64,000 bases of DNA, from NCBI GenBank assembly GCA_022826245.1, contig JAJDVG010000029.1, forward strand, positions 1 to 64,000, given 5' to 3'. Source of the DNA: Gammaproteobacteria bacterium. GTDB lineage: Bacteria > Pseudomonadota > Gammaproteobacteria > Steroidobacterales > Rariloculaceae. A program made the translations under genes and the position numbers. Below, in pieces: positions 19,683 to 29,297 of this stretch (within the stretch, counting starts at the first letter, position 1; each line of letters starts with the position of its first letter). Below the pieces are notes generated by a model. It worked only from the letters and a program-made list of their open reading frames with translations, searched no databases and had not been told where the DNA came from.

Positions 19683-20545
19683 GAGAAATCGTCCGCCGCC
19701 AGAGCGTGCGGCAGTTCGAGATACAACGGATCGGCGTTGGTGCGGGAACTGCCGCCGAGGCCGATTGCGACGTCGTGGCAACGGAGGAACCGCTCGAGAT
19801 CAGGCTCGGTTACTCGCGAGCCGGCGGCGAGCGGGCCGAGCAGAGCATTTCGATCACGATGCGCACGCCAGGCAGCGACGAGGAACTCGCGCTCGGCTTC
19901 CTGTTCACCGAGGGCATCATCACGAAGCGCGAGGACGTCGCCTCGGTCGGGCCCTGCGGCCCGCCGGCCGAGAACGGGCTGATCAATGTGGTGCGCGTCG
20001 AGCTCGGCGACGACGTCGCGGTCGATCTGCACCGCCTCGAACGGCACTTCTATACCTCTTCGAGCTGCGGGGTCTGCGGCAAGGCATCGATCGAGGCCGT
20101 CGCGGTGCAGGGACGGTTCGACCTGCAGGCCGACGCCACGAAGATGGACCGCAGCGTTCTCGCCATGCTGCCCGCGAAGCTCATCGCCGCGCAGTCCGTA
20201 TTCGCCGAAACGGGCGGCCTGCACGCTTCGGGTCTCTTCGATACGAGCGGCGAATTCATTGCCGTGCGAGAGGACGTCGGCCGCCACAACGCACTCGACA
20301 AGCTCGTCGGGAGCCGTCTCAAGGTCGACGCGCTGCCGTTGACGGGTCTCGGCATCATCGTGAGCGGCCGCGCGAGCTTCGAACTCATGCAAAAAGCGAT
20401 GGTTGCCGGCTGCCCGGTCGTTGCGGCGGTCGGCGCGCCGTCGTCGCTCGCCGTCGAACTCGCCGCCGAGTTCGGCATGACGCTGGTCGGTTTTCTGAGG
20501 TCCGACCGGTTCAACGCCTACGTCCGACCCGACCGGATTGCCTAG
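19670..20545 (+). CDS. fdhD: FdhD/FdsC, formate dehydrogenase sulfurtransferase
   Basis: Delivers sulfur to the molybdenum cofactor of formate dehydrogenases and chaperones cofactor insertion. The 291-aa protein has the sulfur-transfer cysteines Cys133 and Cys136 in SSCGVCGKAS, plus the ELALGFLFTEGII and EDVGRHNALDK signatures. The ATG at 19670 overlaps the hydroxyacid dehydrogenase gene by 13 bp, so the two are translationally coupled. Its client formate dehydrogenase is not in the window. Confidence 0.93.
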   Translation: MADLREIVRRQSVRQFEIQRIGVGAGTAAEADCDVVATEEPLEIRLGYSRAGGERAEQSISITMRTPGSDEELALGFLFTEGIITKREDVASVGPCGPPAENGLINVVRVELGDDVAVDLHRLERHFYTSSSCGVCGKASIEAVAVQGRFDLQADATKMDRSVLAMLPAKLIAAQSVFAETGGLHASGLFDTSGEFIAVREDVGRHNALDKLVGSRLKVDALPLTGLGIIVSGRASFELMQKAMVAGCPVVAAVGAPSSLAVELAAEFGMTLVGFLRSDRFNAYVRPDRIA

Positions 20546-20593
20546 CCCTGGCCTCATGTTGCAACGAGCGGTGAAGTGCTCGCGCGGAGTTGC

Positions 20594-20703
20594 GGGGAGA
20601 TGCACTGCCGGGCGCTTGAGACACGCGGTAAATGCATCCCTGTACGCTCCGCGCGCGCATCCCTGCGCGCGAGGGTCTCAAGCGCCCGGCAGTGCATCTC
20701 CCC
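20594..20703 (-). repeat. Palindromic repeat, copy B (complete, reverse orientation)
   Basis: A perfect 29-bp inverted repeat with arms at 20594-20622 and 20675-20703 and a 52-nt apical part. The arm reads GGGGAGATGCACTG followed by CCGGGCGCTTGAGAC. The apical core, read on the reverse strand, is almost identical to those of the other copies. An inner GC-rich stem is also possible. It sits between the fdhD stop and the next start. The rest of the 20546-20779 gap shows no other clear feature. Confidence 0.85.
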
Positions 20704-20779
20704 TTGCGTTTGCGCCAGCCGGGAGCGCCCGCACGCACCGGCCGTGTTACGAATCTCGGCTTGGGCCGTAATACGAGTC

Positions 20780-22042
20780 ATGCCTTTTCGGTATTCCACA
20801 TTCGGTGAACGGTTCACGCGTCCGTCCGGGGCGTTCGAGCTCATGGACGATCTCGCGCGTGCGATGAGCGGCCACAGTTCGCTGCTCATGCTCGGCGGCG
20901 GCAATCCGGGCCGGATTCCCGAGATGCAGCGGTTATTTCGCGAGCGCCTCAAGGCGATCGCCGCCGACAGCGCGCAGTTCGACCGCATGCTCGCGAACTA
21001 TGCCCACCCGGCGGGCGAATTCGCGTTCCGGGCATCGTTGGCGAAGCTTCTGCGCAACGAGTACGGCTGGCCGCTCGGCCCTGAAAACATCGCCCTGACC
21101 GCGGGCAGCCAGGCGGCGTTCTTCATGTTGTTCAATCTGTTCGCCGGAGACGGACCCGACCAGCGGCGGCGCCGCATCCTGTTGCCCGTGACACCCGAGT
21201 ACGTCGGCTACGCCAACGTCACGCTCGGGGAGGACCTGCTGACCGCGCGCCGCCCGGCGATCACCCGGCTCGAGGACGACTTCTACAAGTACGGCCTGGA
21301 CTTCGAGAACCTCGGGATCGACGAGGGCATCGCCGCGGTCTGCGTATCCAGGCCGACGAACCCGACGGGCAACGTACTGACCGACGCCGAAATGCTCAGG
21401 CTCGAGGGCGCTTGCCGTGAGGCGAACATCCCGCTCATCGTCGACAATGCCTATGGCGCGCCGTTTCCGAACATCGTTTACACCGACGCAACGCCGCGCT
21501 GGAACGCGGGCACGATATTCTGCCTGAGCCTCTCCAAGCTGGGTCTGCCGGGCGTGCGCACCGGCATCGTCGTCGCCGACGAGCCGATCGTCCAGGCGCT
21601 TGCGAACATGACCGCCGTGCTCAATCTCGCGGTAGGCAGCGTCGGACCCGTGATCGTGCAACCGCTCATCGACAGCGGCGAGATACTCGAGCTGAGTCGC
21701 ACGACGATACGGCCGTTCTACGAAGCCAAGGCGATGCGCGCCGCAGCCCTGCTCCGACGCGAACTCAAGGGACTGCCGTTCGCGATTCACAAGCCCGAAG
21801 GGGCGTTCTTCCTGTGGCTATGGCTCGAAGGGCTGCCGAAGGGCAGCGCAGCCCTCTACCGCCGACTCAAGCAGGCGGGCGTCGCGGTGCTGCCCGGCGA
21901 TCACTTCTTCGCCGGACTCGCGGAACGCTGGTCCCACAGCAGAGAGTGCCTGCGGCTGTCCTATGCGCGCGACGACGAAGTCATCGAAGGCGGCATCCGT
22001 CTGCTGGCGCGGGAAGTCAGGGCCGTTTATTCGGGCAGATGA
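20780..22042 (+). CDS. avtA: Valine-pyruvate transaminase-like aminotransferase
   Basis: A class I/II PLP-dependent aminotransferase of 420 aa resembling AvtA. The PLP-binding lysine is Lys253 in SLSKLGLPGVR; RPTNPTGN lies at 191-198 and the VDNAYGAPFPN segment near 221-231. AvtA swaps the amino group between valine and pyruvate, or alanine and 2-oxoisovalerate. The ATG at 20780 gives the conserved start (YSTFGERF); longer readings would run back into the palindromic repeat. Substrate range is inferred from family. Confidence 0.85.
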   Translation: MPFRYSTFGERFTRPSGAFELMDDLARAMSGHSSLLMLGGGNPGRIPEMQRLFRERLKAIAADSAQFDRMLANYAHPAGEFAFRASLAKLLRNEYGWPLGPENIALTAGSQAAFFMLFNLFAGDGPDQRRRRILLPVTPEYVGYANVTLGEDLLTARRPAITRLEDDFYKYGLDFENLGIDEGIAAVCVSRPTNPTGNVLTDAEMLRLEGACREANIPLIVDNAYGAPFPNIVYTDATPRWNAGTIFCLSLSKLGLPGVRTGIVVADEPIVQALANMTAVLNLAVGSVGPVIVQPLIDSGEILELSRTTIRPFYEAKAMRAAALLRRELKGLPFAIHKPEGAFFLWLWLEGLPKGSAALYRRLKQAGVAVLPGDHFFAGLAERWSHSRECLRLSYARDDEVIEGGIRLLAREVRAVYSGR

Positions 22043-22205
22043 ACGCTTCTGAACACCGCTTCCCGCGGCCTGCGGCATGGGCTTCGAGTCGGCCGAGATT
22101 ACCGATGAGCGCCACTCAAAGCCGCTGCCCGCGACCCCGTCCACGTACGGCCGGTCCCGTGCCGCGAGCGGGCGCGGAGCGTTCGCGTAACGGGAAGCCG
22201 AACCG

Positions 22206-23597
22206 GTGAGAGTGACCGAACTCGAGTACCGTGCGGATTCTGCCGCACGTGTCGAAGCGCTGTCCGAGCGGCCGTGGTGCGCGTTTCTCGACAGCGGTAC
22301 GTCGGGCGCAGCGACAGAGCGCTCCGCAAATGCGCGTTACGACATCCTCGCGGCGGACCCCTGGGTGACGCTGACGACGCGCGGCAAGGTCACGACAATT
22401 CGCTCGCGCGCTACCGAGCAGCACTCGCTCGAAGATCCTCTGGCGCTCATCGGCGAGCATCTCGGCAAACGCTGCGAGGCATCGCCGGACCTGCCGTTCT
22501 GCGGCGGAGCGCTCGGCTACTTCGGATACGACCTCGGCCGGCGCTTCGAAGCACTGCCGTGCCGGGCTGAAGCCGACATCGGCATGCCCGATCTCGCCGT
22601 CGGTCTCCATGACTGGGCCGTGGTCGTCGATCATCTGACGAGACGCGCCTGGCTGGTCGGTCAGGGCCGCGATGAACGCACCTTCGCCGAGTGGGACACG
22701 CTGGTCGATGAACTCGAGCGGCCGCGGCGCAGGCCAGCGGCACCCTTCGAGGTGCTGTCGCCGATCGCCGCCGATTTCGACCGGCAGACCTACGGGCGCG
22801 CGTTCGGCCGGATCAAGACGCATATCCGCGATGGGGACTGCTACCAGGTCAACCTGACGCAACGATTCGAGGCCCGCGTGCGCGGCAACGCCTGGCAGGC
22901 CTATCTGAAACTCAGGCGGATCAATCCGGCGCCGTTCTCGGCCTGGCTCGATCACCCGCACGGCCGGATTCTGTGCTCGTCGCCCGAACGATTCCTGGAA
23001 CTGCGCGGCGACCGCGTCGAGACGAAGCCTATCAAGGGCACACGGCCGCGATCGCCGTCCGCTGACCGCGACCGCGAGTTCGCCGAGGAACTTCGCTCGA
23101 GCGGCAAGGACCGCGCGGAAAACGTCATGATCGTCGATCTGCTGCGCAACGATCTCGGCCGAAGTTGCGTACCCGGATCGATTCACGCGACGCGGCTGTT
23201 CGACATCGAGAGTTTCGCGAGCGTCCATCACCTCGTGAGCACGGTCACCGGCCGCCTGGCGGCGGATCGGCATGCCGTCGATTTGCTGCGCGGCTGCTTC
23301 CCGGGCGGTTCGATCACGGGTGCGCCGAAGGTACGCGCCATGCAGATCATCGACTCGGTCGAACGCCACCGGCGCAGCGTCTACTGCGGCGCGATCGGCT
23401 ATATCGGCTTCGACGGCAACATGGACACGAACATCGCGATCCGCACGCTCGTGCAAACGGGTGAACGGATCTACGCCTGGGCCGGCGGCGGGATCGTCGC
23501 CGACTCCGAAGCCGAAGCCGAATTCCAGGAGAGCCTCGACAAGGCTGCGGCGCTGCTCGCGATTCTTGACCGCGCGGACTCACGCCGGGCGGGATAG
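22206..23597 (+). CDS. pabB: Aminodeoxychorismate synthase component I
   Basis: Converts chorismate and ammonia to 4-amino-4-deoxychorismate for the p-aminobenzoate part of folate. The 463-aa chorismate-binding protein has PIKGTRPR with the catalytic Lys277, the FPGGSITGAPK motif and the CGAIGYI signature. The PIKGT form distinguishes PabB from TrpE (PIAGT). The start is GTG at 22206 (another GTG is two codons later). No PabA or PabC is adjacent, but a folate FolK-FolP gene lies about 1.7 kb downstream. The preceding 163-bp gap shows no clear signal. Confidence 0.92.
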   Translation: MRVTELEYRADSAARVEALSERPWCAFLDSGTSGAATERSANARYDILAADPWVTLTTRGKVTTIRSRATEQHSLEDPLALIGEHLGKRCEASPDLPFCGGALGYFGYDLGRRFEALPCRAEADIGMPDLAVGLHDWAVVVDHLTRRAWLVGQGRDERTFAEWDTLVDELERPRRRPAAPFEVLSPIAADFDRQTYGRAFGRIKTHIRDGDCYQVNLTQRFEARVRGNAWQAYLKLRRINPAPFSAWLDHPHGRILCSSPERFLELRGDRVETKPIKGTRPRSPSADRDREFAEELRSSGKDRAENVMIVDLLRNDLGRSCVPGSIHATRLFDIESFASVHHLVSTVTGRLAADRHAVDLLRGCFPGGSITGAPKVRAMQIIDSVERHRRSVYCGAIGYIGFDGNMDTNIAIRTLVQTGERIYAWAGGGIVADSEAEAEFQESLDKAAALLAILDRADSRRAG

Positions 23598-23632
23598 CTC
23601 GGCCCAGGGGTACGCGGCCAATGTGGAGCCAG

Positions 23633-25111
23633 TCAGGCTTCCAGCAACTCCCGAGCTCCGCGCATCATGGAATTCTCCCGATTCCACGGGCCGTTGAAGT
23701 AGGCGAACCCCGCGGCCAGGTAGCGATCCCGCCACGGCGAACGCGGCGACAATGCGTGGTTCTCGATAGCCGCTTCAGCGAACTTGTAGTGGTGCGAATT
23801 GCTGCCGTTCGCGACCAGGTAGTACCGGATCCGGTCGACGAGCGGTTGTACCGCACCGCCGGCTTCGAGATAGCCGAGGGCCTTGCCCGTCGCCTGCGAT
23901 CGCGCATCGCTGCCTGCGGAAAAGATGTCGTCGAGCGCGTCCGTGCCCGCCGCGACGGGCGCCGCAACCGCAAGCGCCTCGAGCTCTTCCAGCCGCGCCA
24001 CGCCCTGCCGCGCGCGCCGCGACATGGCCCGATACCTGGGGATGAAGGCCGCACCCTGCAGCAGCATGAGCTGCCGGGTCGCGGTATCGGCGGATTCGCG
24101 AAACGCGTATTGCAGGGCATTTGAAACCGTCTGAGCGTGCAGCGGCACCACACCGGGATCGGTCATCAGGAGCTCTGCCCCGGCTGCGTGAAGCGCATGC
24201 CAGATGGACATGGGCGAGATACCGTCCCTGAGAAAATCGACGACCGCCCGGCCTGTTTCGAGCGTATCGCCTTCCCGGAGCGCGGCAAGCACGTCGGCGC
24301 TCGCTCCGGCATCCAGCCGTCCCTCAAGCCAGTTCTCGGGAATCTCCCGTCGCAGCGCCGTGTTCTGCCGCCACGCCGCCTCCTCCTCGAGTTCGGTCGT
24401 TGCGGGATTGGGATCGTCATAGAAATTCACGAGGGCCGCCACGGTGGAGCGCAGCACGGGTTCGCGATGTTCCCAGCCCAGCAGCGAGAGTATCCGGTGC
24501 GCATTCTGCACGGTGATGGCCTTGTGGCCGATGCCGCGGAAGTCCCGGGCACCGTACCGCCAGAGCAGTTCGAACACCTCCCGCGGCCCGGCGACGCTCG
24601 CGAAGTTCACCACGGCGGCGTCGGCGGCCGCCAGATCCCAGTGATCCAGCGCGTCCGCCAACGCGCTGCGCGCCTGTTCCGGAGATGGCATCGGCGTCGG
24701 AGGCGGCGGTGGCGCGGCCATGGTCCAGCCGCTCGACTCAAGTTCTTCGGCCTGCTCCTCCTTGAAGTTGTCCACTGCCCACATTATCGGCAGCCAGCGC
24801 TCTGTCAGCGGCATGCCCTGAGTGGTGTGATGGATCGCGTGCAGCACCATCACGGCGTGGTACTTGAAACCGACATCCGGATAAGGCTGAACGTTGCGTA
24901 CCGTCGCCAGCGTAAGTGCGGCGAGCAGTTCCTCGTAGCTGGTTCCGGTTCGAATCCGGGCAAGCACACGCTCGACGATCTGCGAGCGGGGAGTTTCTTC
25001 AAGAAGGTCGAGCAGGGCGTAGATGTCGGCCGGCTGGGCCCGGCCCGAGTGGCCCGCGATCGTCAGCACGCCGGCGCCGCCGACCGCTCCAAGAAAATCT
25101 CGGCGGTCCAT
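23633..25111 (-). CDS. Tat-exported protein of unknown function
   Basis: 492 aa with a twin-arginine signal at the very N terminus (MDRRDFLGAVGGAGVL). The mature part is mainly alpha-helical, rich in His, Trp and Asn, with notable stretches KYHAVMVLHAIHH (about 85-97) and PPPPPTP (about 136-142). I recognise no catalytic signature. Tat export suggests folding with a cofactor before export. I chose the ATG at 25111 because GGAGG lies 5 nt upstream on the coding strand; a GTG two codons earlier is possible. It lies between pabB and folK-folP but on the opposite strand to pabB, so a folate role is not implied. Confidence 0.8.
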   Translation of the reverse strand: MDRRDFLGAVGGAGVLTIAGHSGRAQPADIYALLDLLEETPRSQIVERVLARIRTGTSYEELLAALTLATVRNVQPYPDVGFKYHAVMVLHAIHHTTQGMPLTERWLPIMWAVDNFKEEQAEELESSGWTMAAPPPPPTPMPSPEQARSALADALDHWDLAAADAAVVNFASVAGPREVFELLWRYGARDFRGIGHKAITVQNAHRILSLLGWEHREPVLRSTVAALVNFYDDPNPATTELEEEAAWRQNTALRREIPENWLEGRLDAGASADVLAALREGDTLETGRAVVDFLRDGISPMSIWHALHAAGAELLMTDPGVVPLHAQTVSNALQYAFRESADTATRQLMLLQGAAFIPRYRAMSRRARQGVARLEELEALAVAAPVAAGTDALDDIFSAGSDARSQATGKALGYLEAGGAVQPLVDRIRYYLVANGSNSHHYKFAEAAIENHALSPRSPWRDRYLAAGFAYFNGPWNRENSMMRGARELLEA

Positions 25112-25256
25112 GAGCACCTCCGGTTTCCCCTATATGTTTTTTACCCACGATAGGCCGTTCGAGGCACCAGGTCCAGCAGACGGCGGCGAATCACCTGCCG
25201 CCGGCTTCGGCTGCCGTCCGAAACGGTTTGAACAGGCGCCTGCCTGCGCGTTCCAC

Positions 25257-26531
25257 TTAGTTGAGGTGAGCCCAGGCCAACCAGGCGGAGGCGTTCAAGG
25301 GCACATTGTGAACGCGAAGAATATCGACGCCCTGGGCGACCAGGTTCAGCGATGCGCCCGCGGTTGCGAGGTCGCGCTCGCGCTTGCCGACCGGCGCGAA
25401 GCTCCCCATGAAGGACTTGCGCGAATGACCGACGAGGCAGCGCAGCCCCGAATGCCGGAAACGTCCAGCGCCGCGCAGGAGCTTGAGCGACTGCAGCGGA
25501 TCCTTTCCAAAGCCGATACCGGGATCGAAGATGATGCGGTCAAGGTTCACACCCGCCCGGGTCCAGGCCCCCATCCGTTCGTCGAGCCACCGCTCGACGG
25601 CCGCGCAAGGGTCGCAGCCGGCCGGCAGCGTTTGCTCCGGATCCGCCGGCAGCGTGACGCTGTGCATCGCGACGAAGTCCGCGCCGCCTTCCGCGGCAAG
25701 TTCGATCATTTCCGGGGATGTCAATCCGCTCACGTCGTTGATCATGTCGGCGCCCAGGTCGAACGCGCGGCAGGCGACATCGGCATGGTAGGTGTCCACG
25801 CTGATCAGGGGGCGCAAGCGCTGATCCGCGTACTTGTCAACGAGCCGCTCAAGCGCGGGGGCCAGCCGCGACCACTCCGTTTCGGCGCCGAGCGGTTCCG
25901 CACCCGGCCGGGTCGACTCGGCGCCGAGATCGACGATCTGGGCGCCGGCAGCCACCGCTTCCTCGACGCGTGACTCGACGACTGTCCAGTCGGCGAGTTC
26001 GCCGCCGTCGGAGAACGAGTCGGGCGTGAGATTGAATATGCCCATCCAGAGCGGGATGTGGTCCTCGAGCTCAAACGACCATTCGAGCACGGTCTTCCCG
26101 CCCAGTCCCGGAATCGTCAGCGACGGCTCGAGCGCAATCAGCGGCGTCAGCACGAAACTGCGCCGCTCGAGTTCCGGATGGGGAATCCTGAGCCTGTCCG
26201 TCTCGATGCGCTCGCGGCCCCAGAGCAGAATGTCGACGTCAACCGGCCGCGGCGCCCACTTGTCGGCGTCGCCGCGGCCGAGCTCCGCTTCGATCCGTTT
26301 CAACTCGCCGAGCAGCGATTCCGGCTTGCGGTCCGTGGCGCATTGCGCGACCAGATTCAGGAACGGTCGGTTCCACTCGGCCGGAGCGCCGTCGGGCAAC
26401 AGCGCCGGCGACTCGACGACGGGCGACAATCTCGCGATGCGAACGCCGCATCGCTCAAGCGCCTCGATCGCGCGCACGAGGTTGGCGCGCCGGTCGCCGA
26501 CGTTGGAACCGAGTCCCAGAAAAATGTGCAT
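25257..26531 (-). CDS. folKP: Fused HPPK (FolK)-dihydropteroate synthase (FolP)
   Basis: A single 424-aa frame carries two successive folate enzymes. Residues 1 to about 160 are 6-hydroxymethyl-7,8-dihydropterin pyrophosphokinase (FLGLGSNVGDR, APRPVDVDILLW). About 160-424 are dihydropteroate synthase (MGIFNLTPDSFSDGG, GAESTRPGA, DPGIGFGK, GHSRKSF). The product is dihydropteroate from hydroxymethyldihydropterin and p-aminobenzoate. Bifunctional HPPK-DHPS proteins are known from fungi, plants and Francisella. The gene stands 139 bp upstream of the Tat-protein gene. The 161-bp gap on the other side has no clear feature. Confidence 0.94.
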   Translation of the reverse strand: MHIFLGLGSNVGDRRANLVRAIEALERCGVRIARLSPVVESPALLPDGAPAEWNRPFLNLVAQCATDRKPESLLGELKRIEAELGRGDADKWAPRPVDVDILLWGRERIETDRLRIPHPELERRSFVLTPLIALEPSLTIPGLGGKTVLEWSFELEDHIPLWMGIFNLTPDSFSDGGELADWTVVESRVEEAVAAGAQIVDLGAESTRPGAEPLGAETEWSRLAPALERLVDKYADQRLRPLISVDTYHADVACRAFDLGADMINDVSGLTSPEMIELAAEGGADFVAMHSVTLPADPEQTLPAGCDPCAAVERWLDERMGAWTRAGVNLDRIIFDPGIGFGKDPLQSLKLLRGAGRFRHSGLRCLVGHSRKSFMGSFAPVGKRERDLATAGASLNLVAQGVDILRVHNVPLNASAWLAWAHLN

Positions 26532-26692
26532 CGTGGAGAGCCGCAGCCTGTCCGGTGCGCTAGTCTAGCAACCCGTGGAACGCTACCCTGCGTCGTAGCG
26601 AGACCGATAAAACGTTTACCGAGGCGGGCCTGAGGATGGAGAGCACCGTAGGAAGGCGAACGAGGCGTAACCCCGGCCGTGACAATGGCGTT

Positions 26693-27853
26693 TCACCGAA
26701 GCAACTCGTCGCCCAGACCGTGTATGGGAACCACCTGAATCCGCTCATGCAGACGGTATGACGTATCGCCGGGGTACACGACCGTGATGTGTTCCAGACC
26801 GAGCGATCGCAACGCAACCAGCATGGAACGGGTGCGTTTTGGCGCATCTGTGCGCTTGAATTCGAAGCCGTATCGGCGCCCGCCCCGGACGATCAGCAAA
26901 TCGAGTTCCGCGCCTCCCTGCGTCGCCCAGAAATGCGCTTCCCGCGAGGTCATGCCGGTCCGGTTCAGCACCTGTTCCAATGCAAACCCTTCGAAACTGG
27001 CGCCCACTTTGGGGTGGCGCGCCAGCTCCTGAGGAGTCTCCAGTCCCAATAGCGTATGCAACAGACCGGAATCGGCTACGTACACCTTGGGGGACTTGAC
27101 GACGCGTTTGCCGATGTTCTCGGCCCACGGCCGGAGCACGCGGACCATGAAGCTTGCGCTGAGCAGATCCAGATAGCGGCGGACCGCGGTATGCGAGACC
27201 CCGAACGCGCGCCCGATTTCGGAGCCGTTCCAAGTCTGGCCGTGATAGTGAGCGAGCATCGTCCAGAAATCCAGCATCGTGCGAGACGGAATCCGGCTGC
27301 CGAAACTCGGCAGGTCCCGCTCCAGAAAGGTGCGCACGAAATTCCTGCGCCACTCGCTGCTTTGCCGCTGTCCCCTGGGCAGGTACGAACGCGGAAAGGC
27401 CCCCCGCATCCACAAGCGGCGCCAGTTCTCCGGTCCGACTTCGTCGAGGTCGAACCCGGGTAATTCGTGGAAGGCGATGCGTCCGGCCAAGGTCTCCGCC
27501 CCCTGGCGCAACAGTTCCGGCGACGCGCTCCCGAGCACGAGAAATCTCGCCGGAAGCGGCGCCCGGTCCGCCAACACGCGCAGGATCGGAAACAACTCGG
27601 GCCGGTTCTGGATCTCGTCAATGATGACCAGCCCGCGCAGCGGTTCGAGTGCGAGGAACGGCTCGTCGAGTTGTCGCAGGTCCAGCGGGTTCTCCAGATC
27701 GAACCAGGTGACGTCCCCGCGCCGCGAGCGCCGCAGCACGGTCGCTAGCGTAGTCTTCCCGACTTGCCGCGCGCCGAGCAGGGCCACGACAGGATTCTCC
27801 CGCAGCAACTGCGCGATACGGCGCATATGGCTCGTTCTGGCGATTTGATTCAT
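26693..27853 (-). CDS. AAA-family ATPase with DUF4143 domain
   Basis: 386 aa. The Walker A motif GARQVGKT is at 27-34 and Walker B LVIIDE ends at Asp79-Glu80. The middle part resembles a winged helix (FGVSHTAVRRYLDLL). The C-terminal DUF4143 region carries GAELDLL...FEFK, a PD-(D/E)XK-nuclease-like arrangement. Such ATPases are widespread single genes with patchy distribution, sometimes linked to toxin-antitoxin or defence loci, but the biochemical role is unknown. The upstream region is markedly AT-rich and carries an inverted repeat, unlike the GC-rich neighbourhood, which suggests acquisition by transfer. Confidence 0.88.
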   Translation of the reverse strand: MNQIARTSHMRRIAQLLRENPVVALLGARQVGKTTLATVLRRSRRGDVTWFDLENPLDLRQLDEPFLALEPLRGLVIIDEIQNRPELFPILRVLADRAPLPARFLVLGSASPELLRQGAETLAGRIAFHELPGFDLDEVGPENWRRLWMRGAFPRSYLPRGQRQSSEWRRNFVRTFLERDLPSFGSRIPSRTMLDFWTMLAHYHGQTWNGSEIGRAFGVSHTAVRRYLDLLSASFMVRVLRPWAENIGKRVVKSPKVYVADSGLLHTLLGLETPQELARHPKVGASFEGFALEQVLNRTGMTSREAHFWATQGGAELDLLIVRGGRRYGFEFKRTDAPKRTRSMLVALRSLGLEHITVVYPGDTSYRLHERIQVVPIHGLGDELLR

Positions 27854-27860
27854 CTGCGTA

Positions 27861-27890
27861 TATTGAATTGTATCTGTTCAATATTCAATG
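27861..27890 (-). promoter_or_regulatory. AT-rich inverted repeat, candidate operator/promoter of the DUF4143 ATPase gene
   Basis: TATTGAA at 27861-27867 and TTCAATA at 27877-27883 form an inverted repeat with a 9-nt spacer; TTCAATG follows at once. It begins 8 bp upstream of the ATPase start and is one of the few AT-rich stretches in the window. The arrangement fits self-repression or a promoter. The rest of the 27854-28075 gap holds only the candidate adhC promoter. Confidence 0.4.
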
Positions 27891-27952
27891 ATAGTTTTTT
27901 GCCTGAAGTTGCCGGAAAGTGACGAGTAACAGGTCCGCCACCGCGCGCATGA

Positions 27953-29185
<1,233 letters not shown>

Positions 29186-29297
29186 ACCAACGCGTAGCGA
29201 CTGATCGCATCGGTTCCCCCGAATACCTTCGTGTCTGCTCGGGTTGAGGGGGGGAGTGAGTTGAGGGGGGAATGATGTGAGCGGGCGCGGAGCCCCC

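Noticed and set aside
20594..20703. CRISPR repeat or insertion-sequence terminal repeats
   Set aside because: There are no regularly spaced direct repeats with unique spacers, and no transposase frame between or beside the palindromic arms.
29244..29297. G-run-rich region after adhC as an RNA structure or terminator
   Set aside because: The G runs have only a short C run at the far end to pair with, a poor stem, and no T-tract; it may be just low-complexity sequence.
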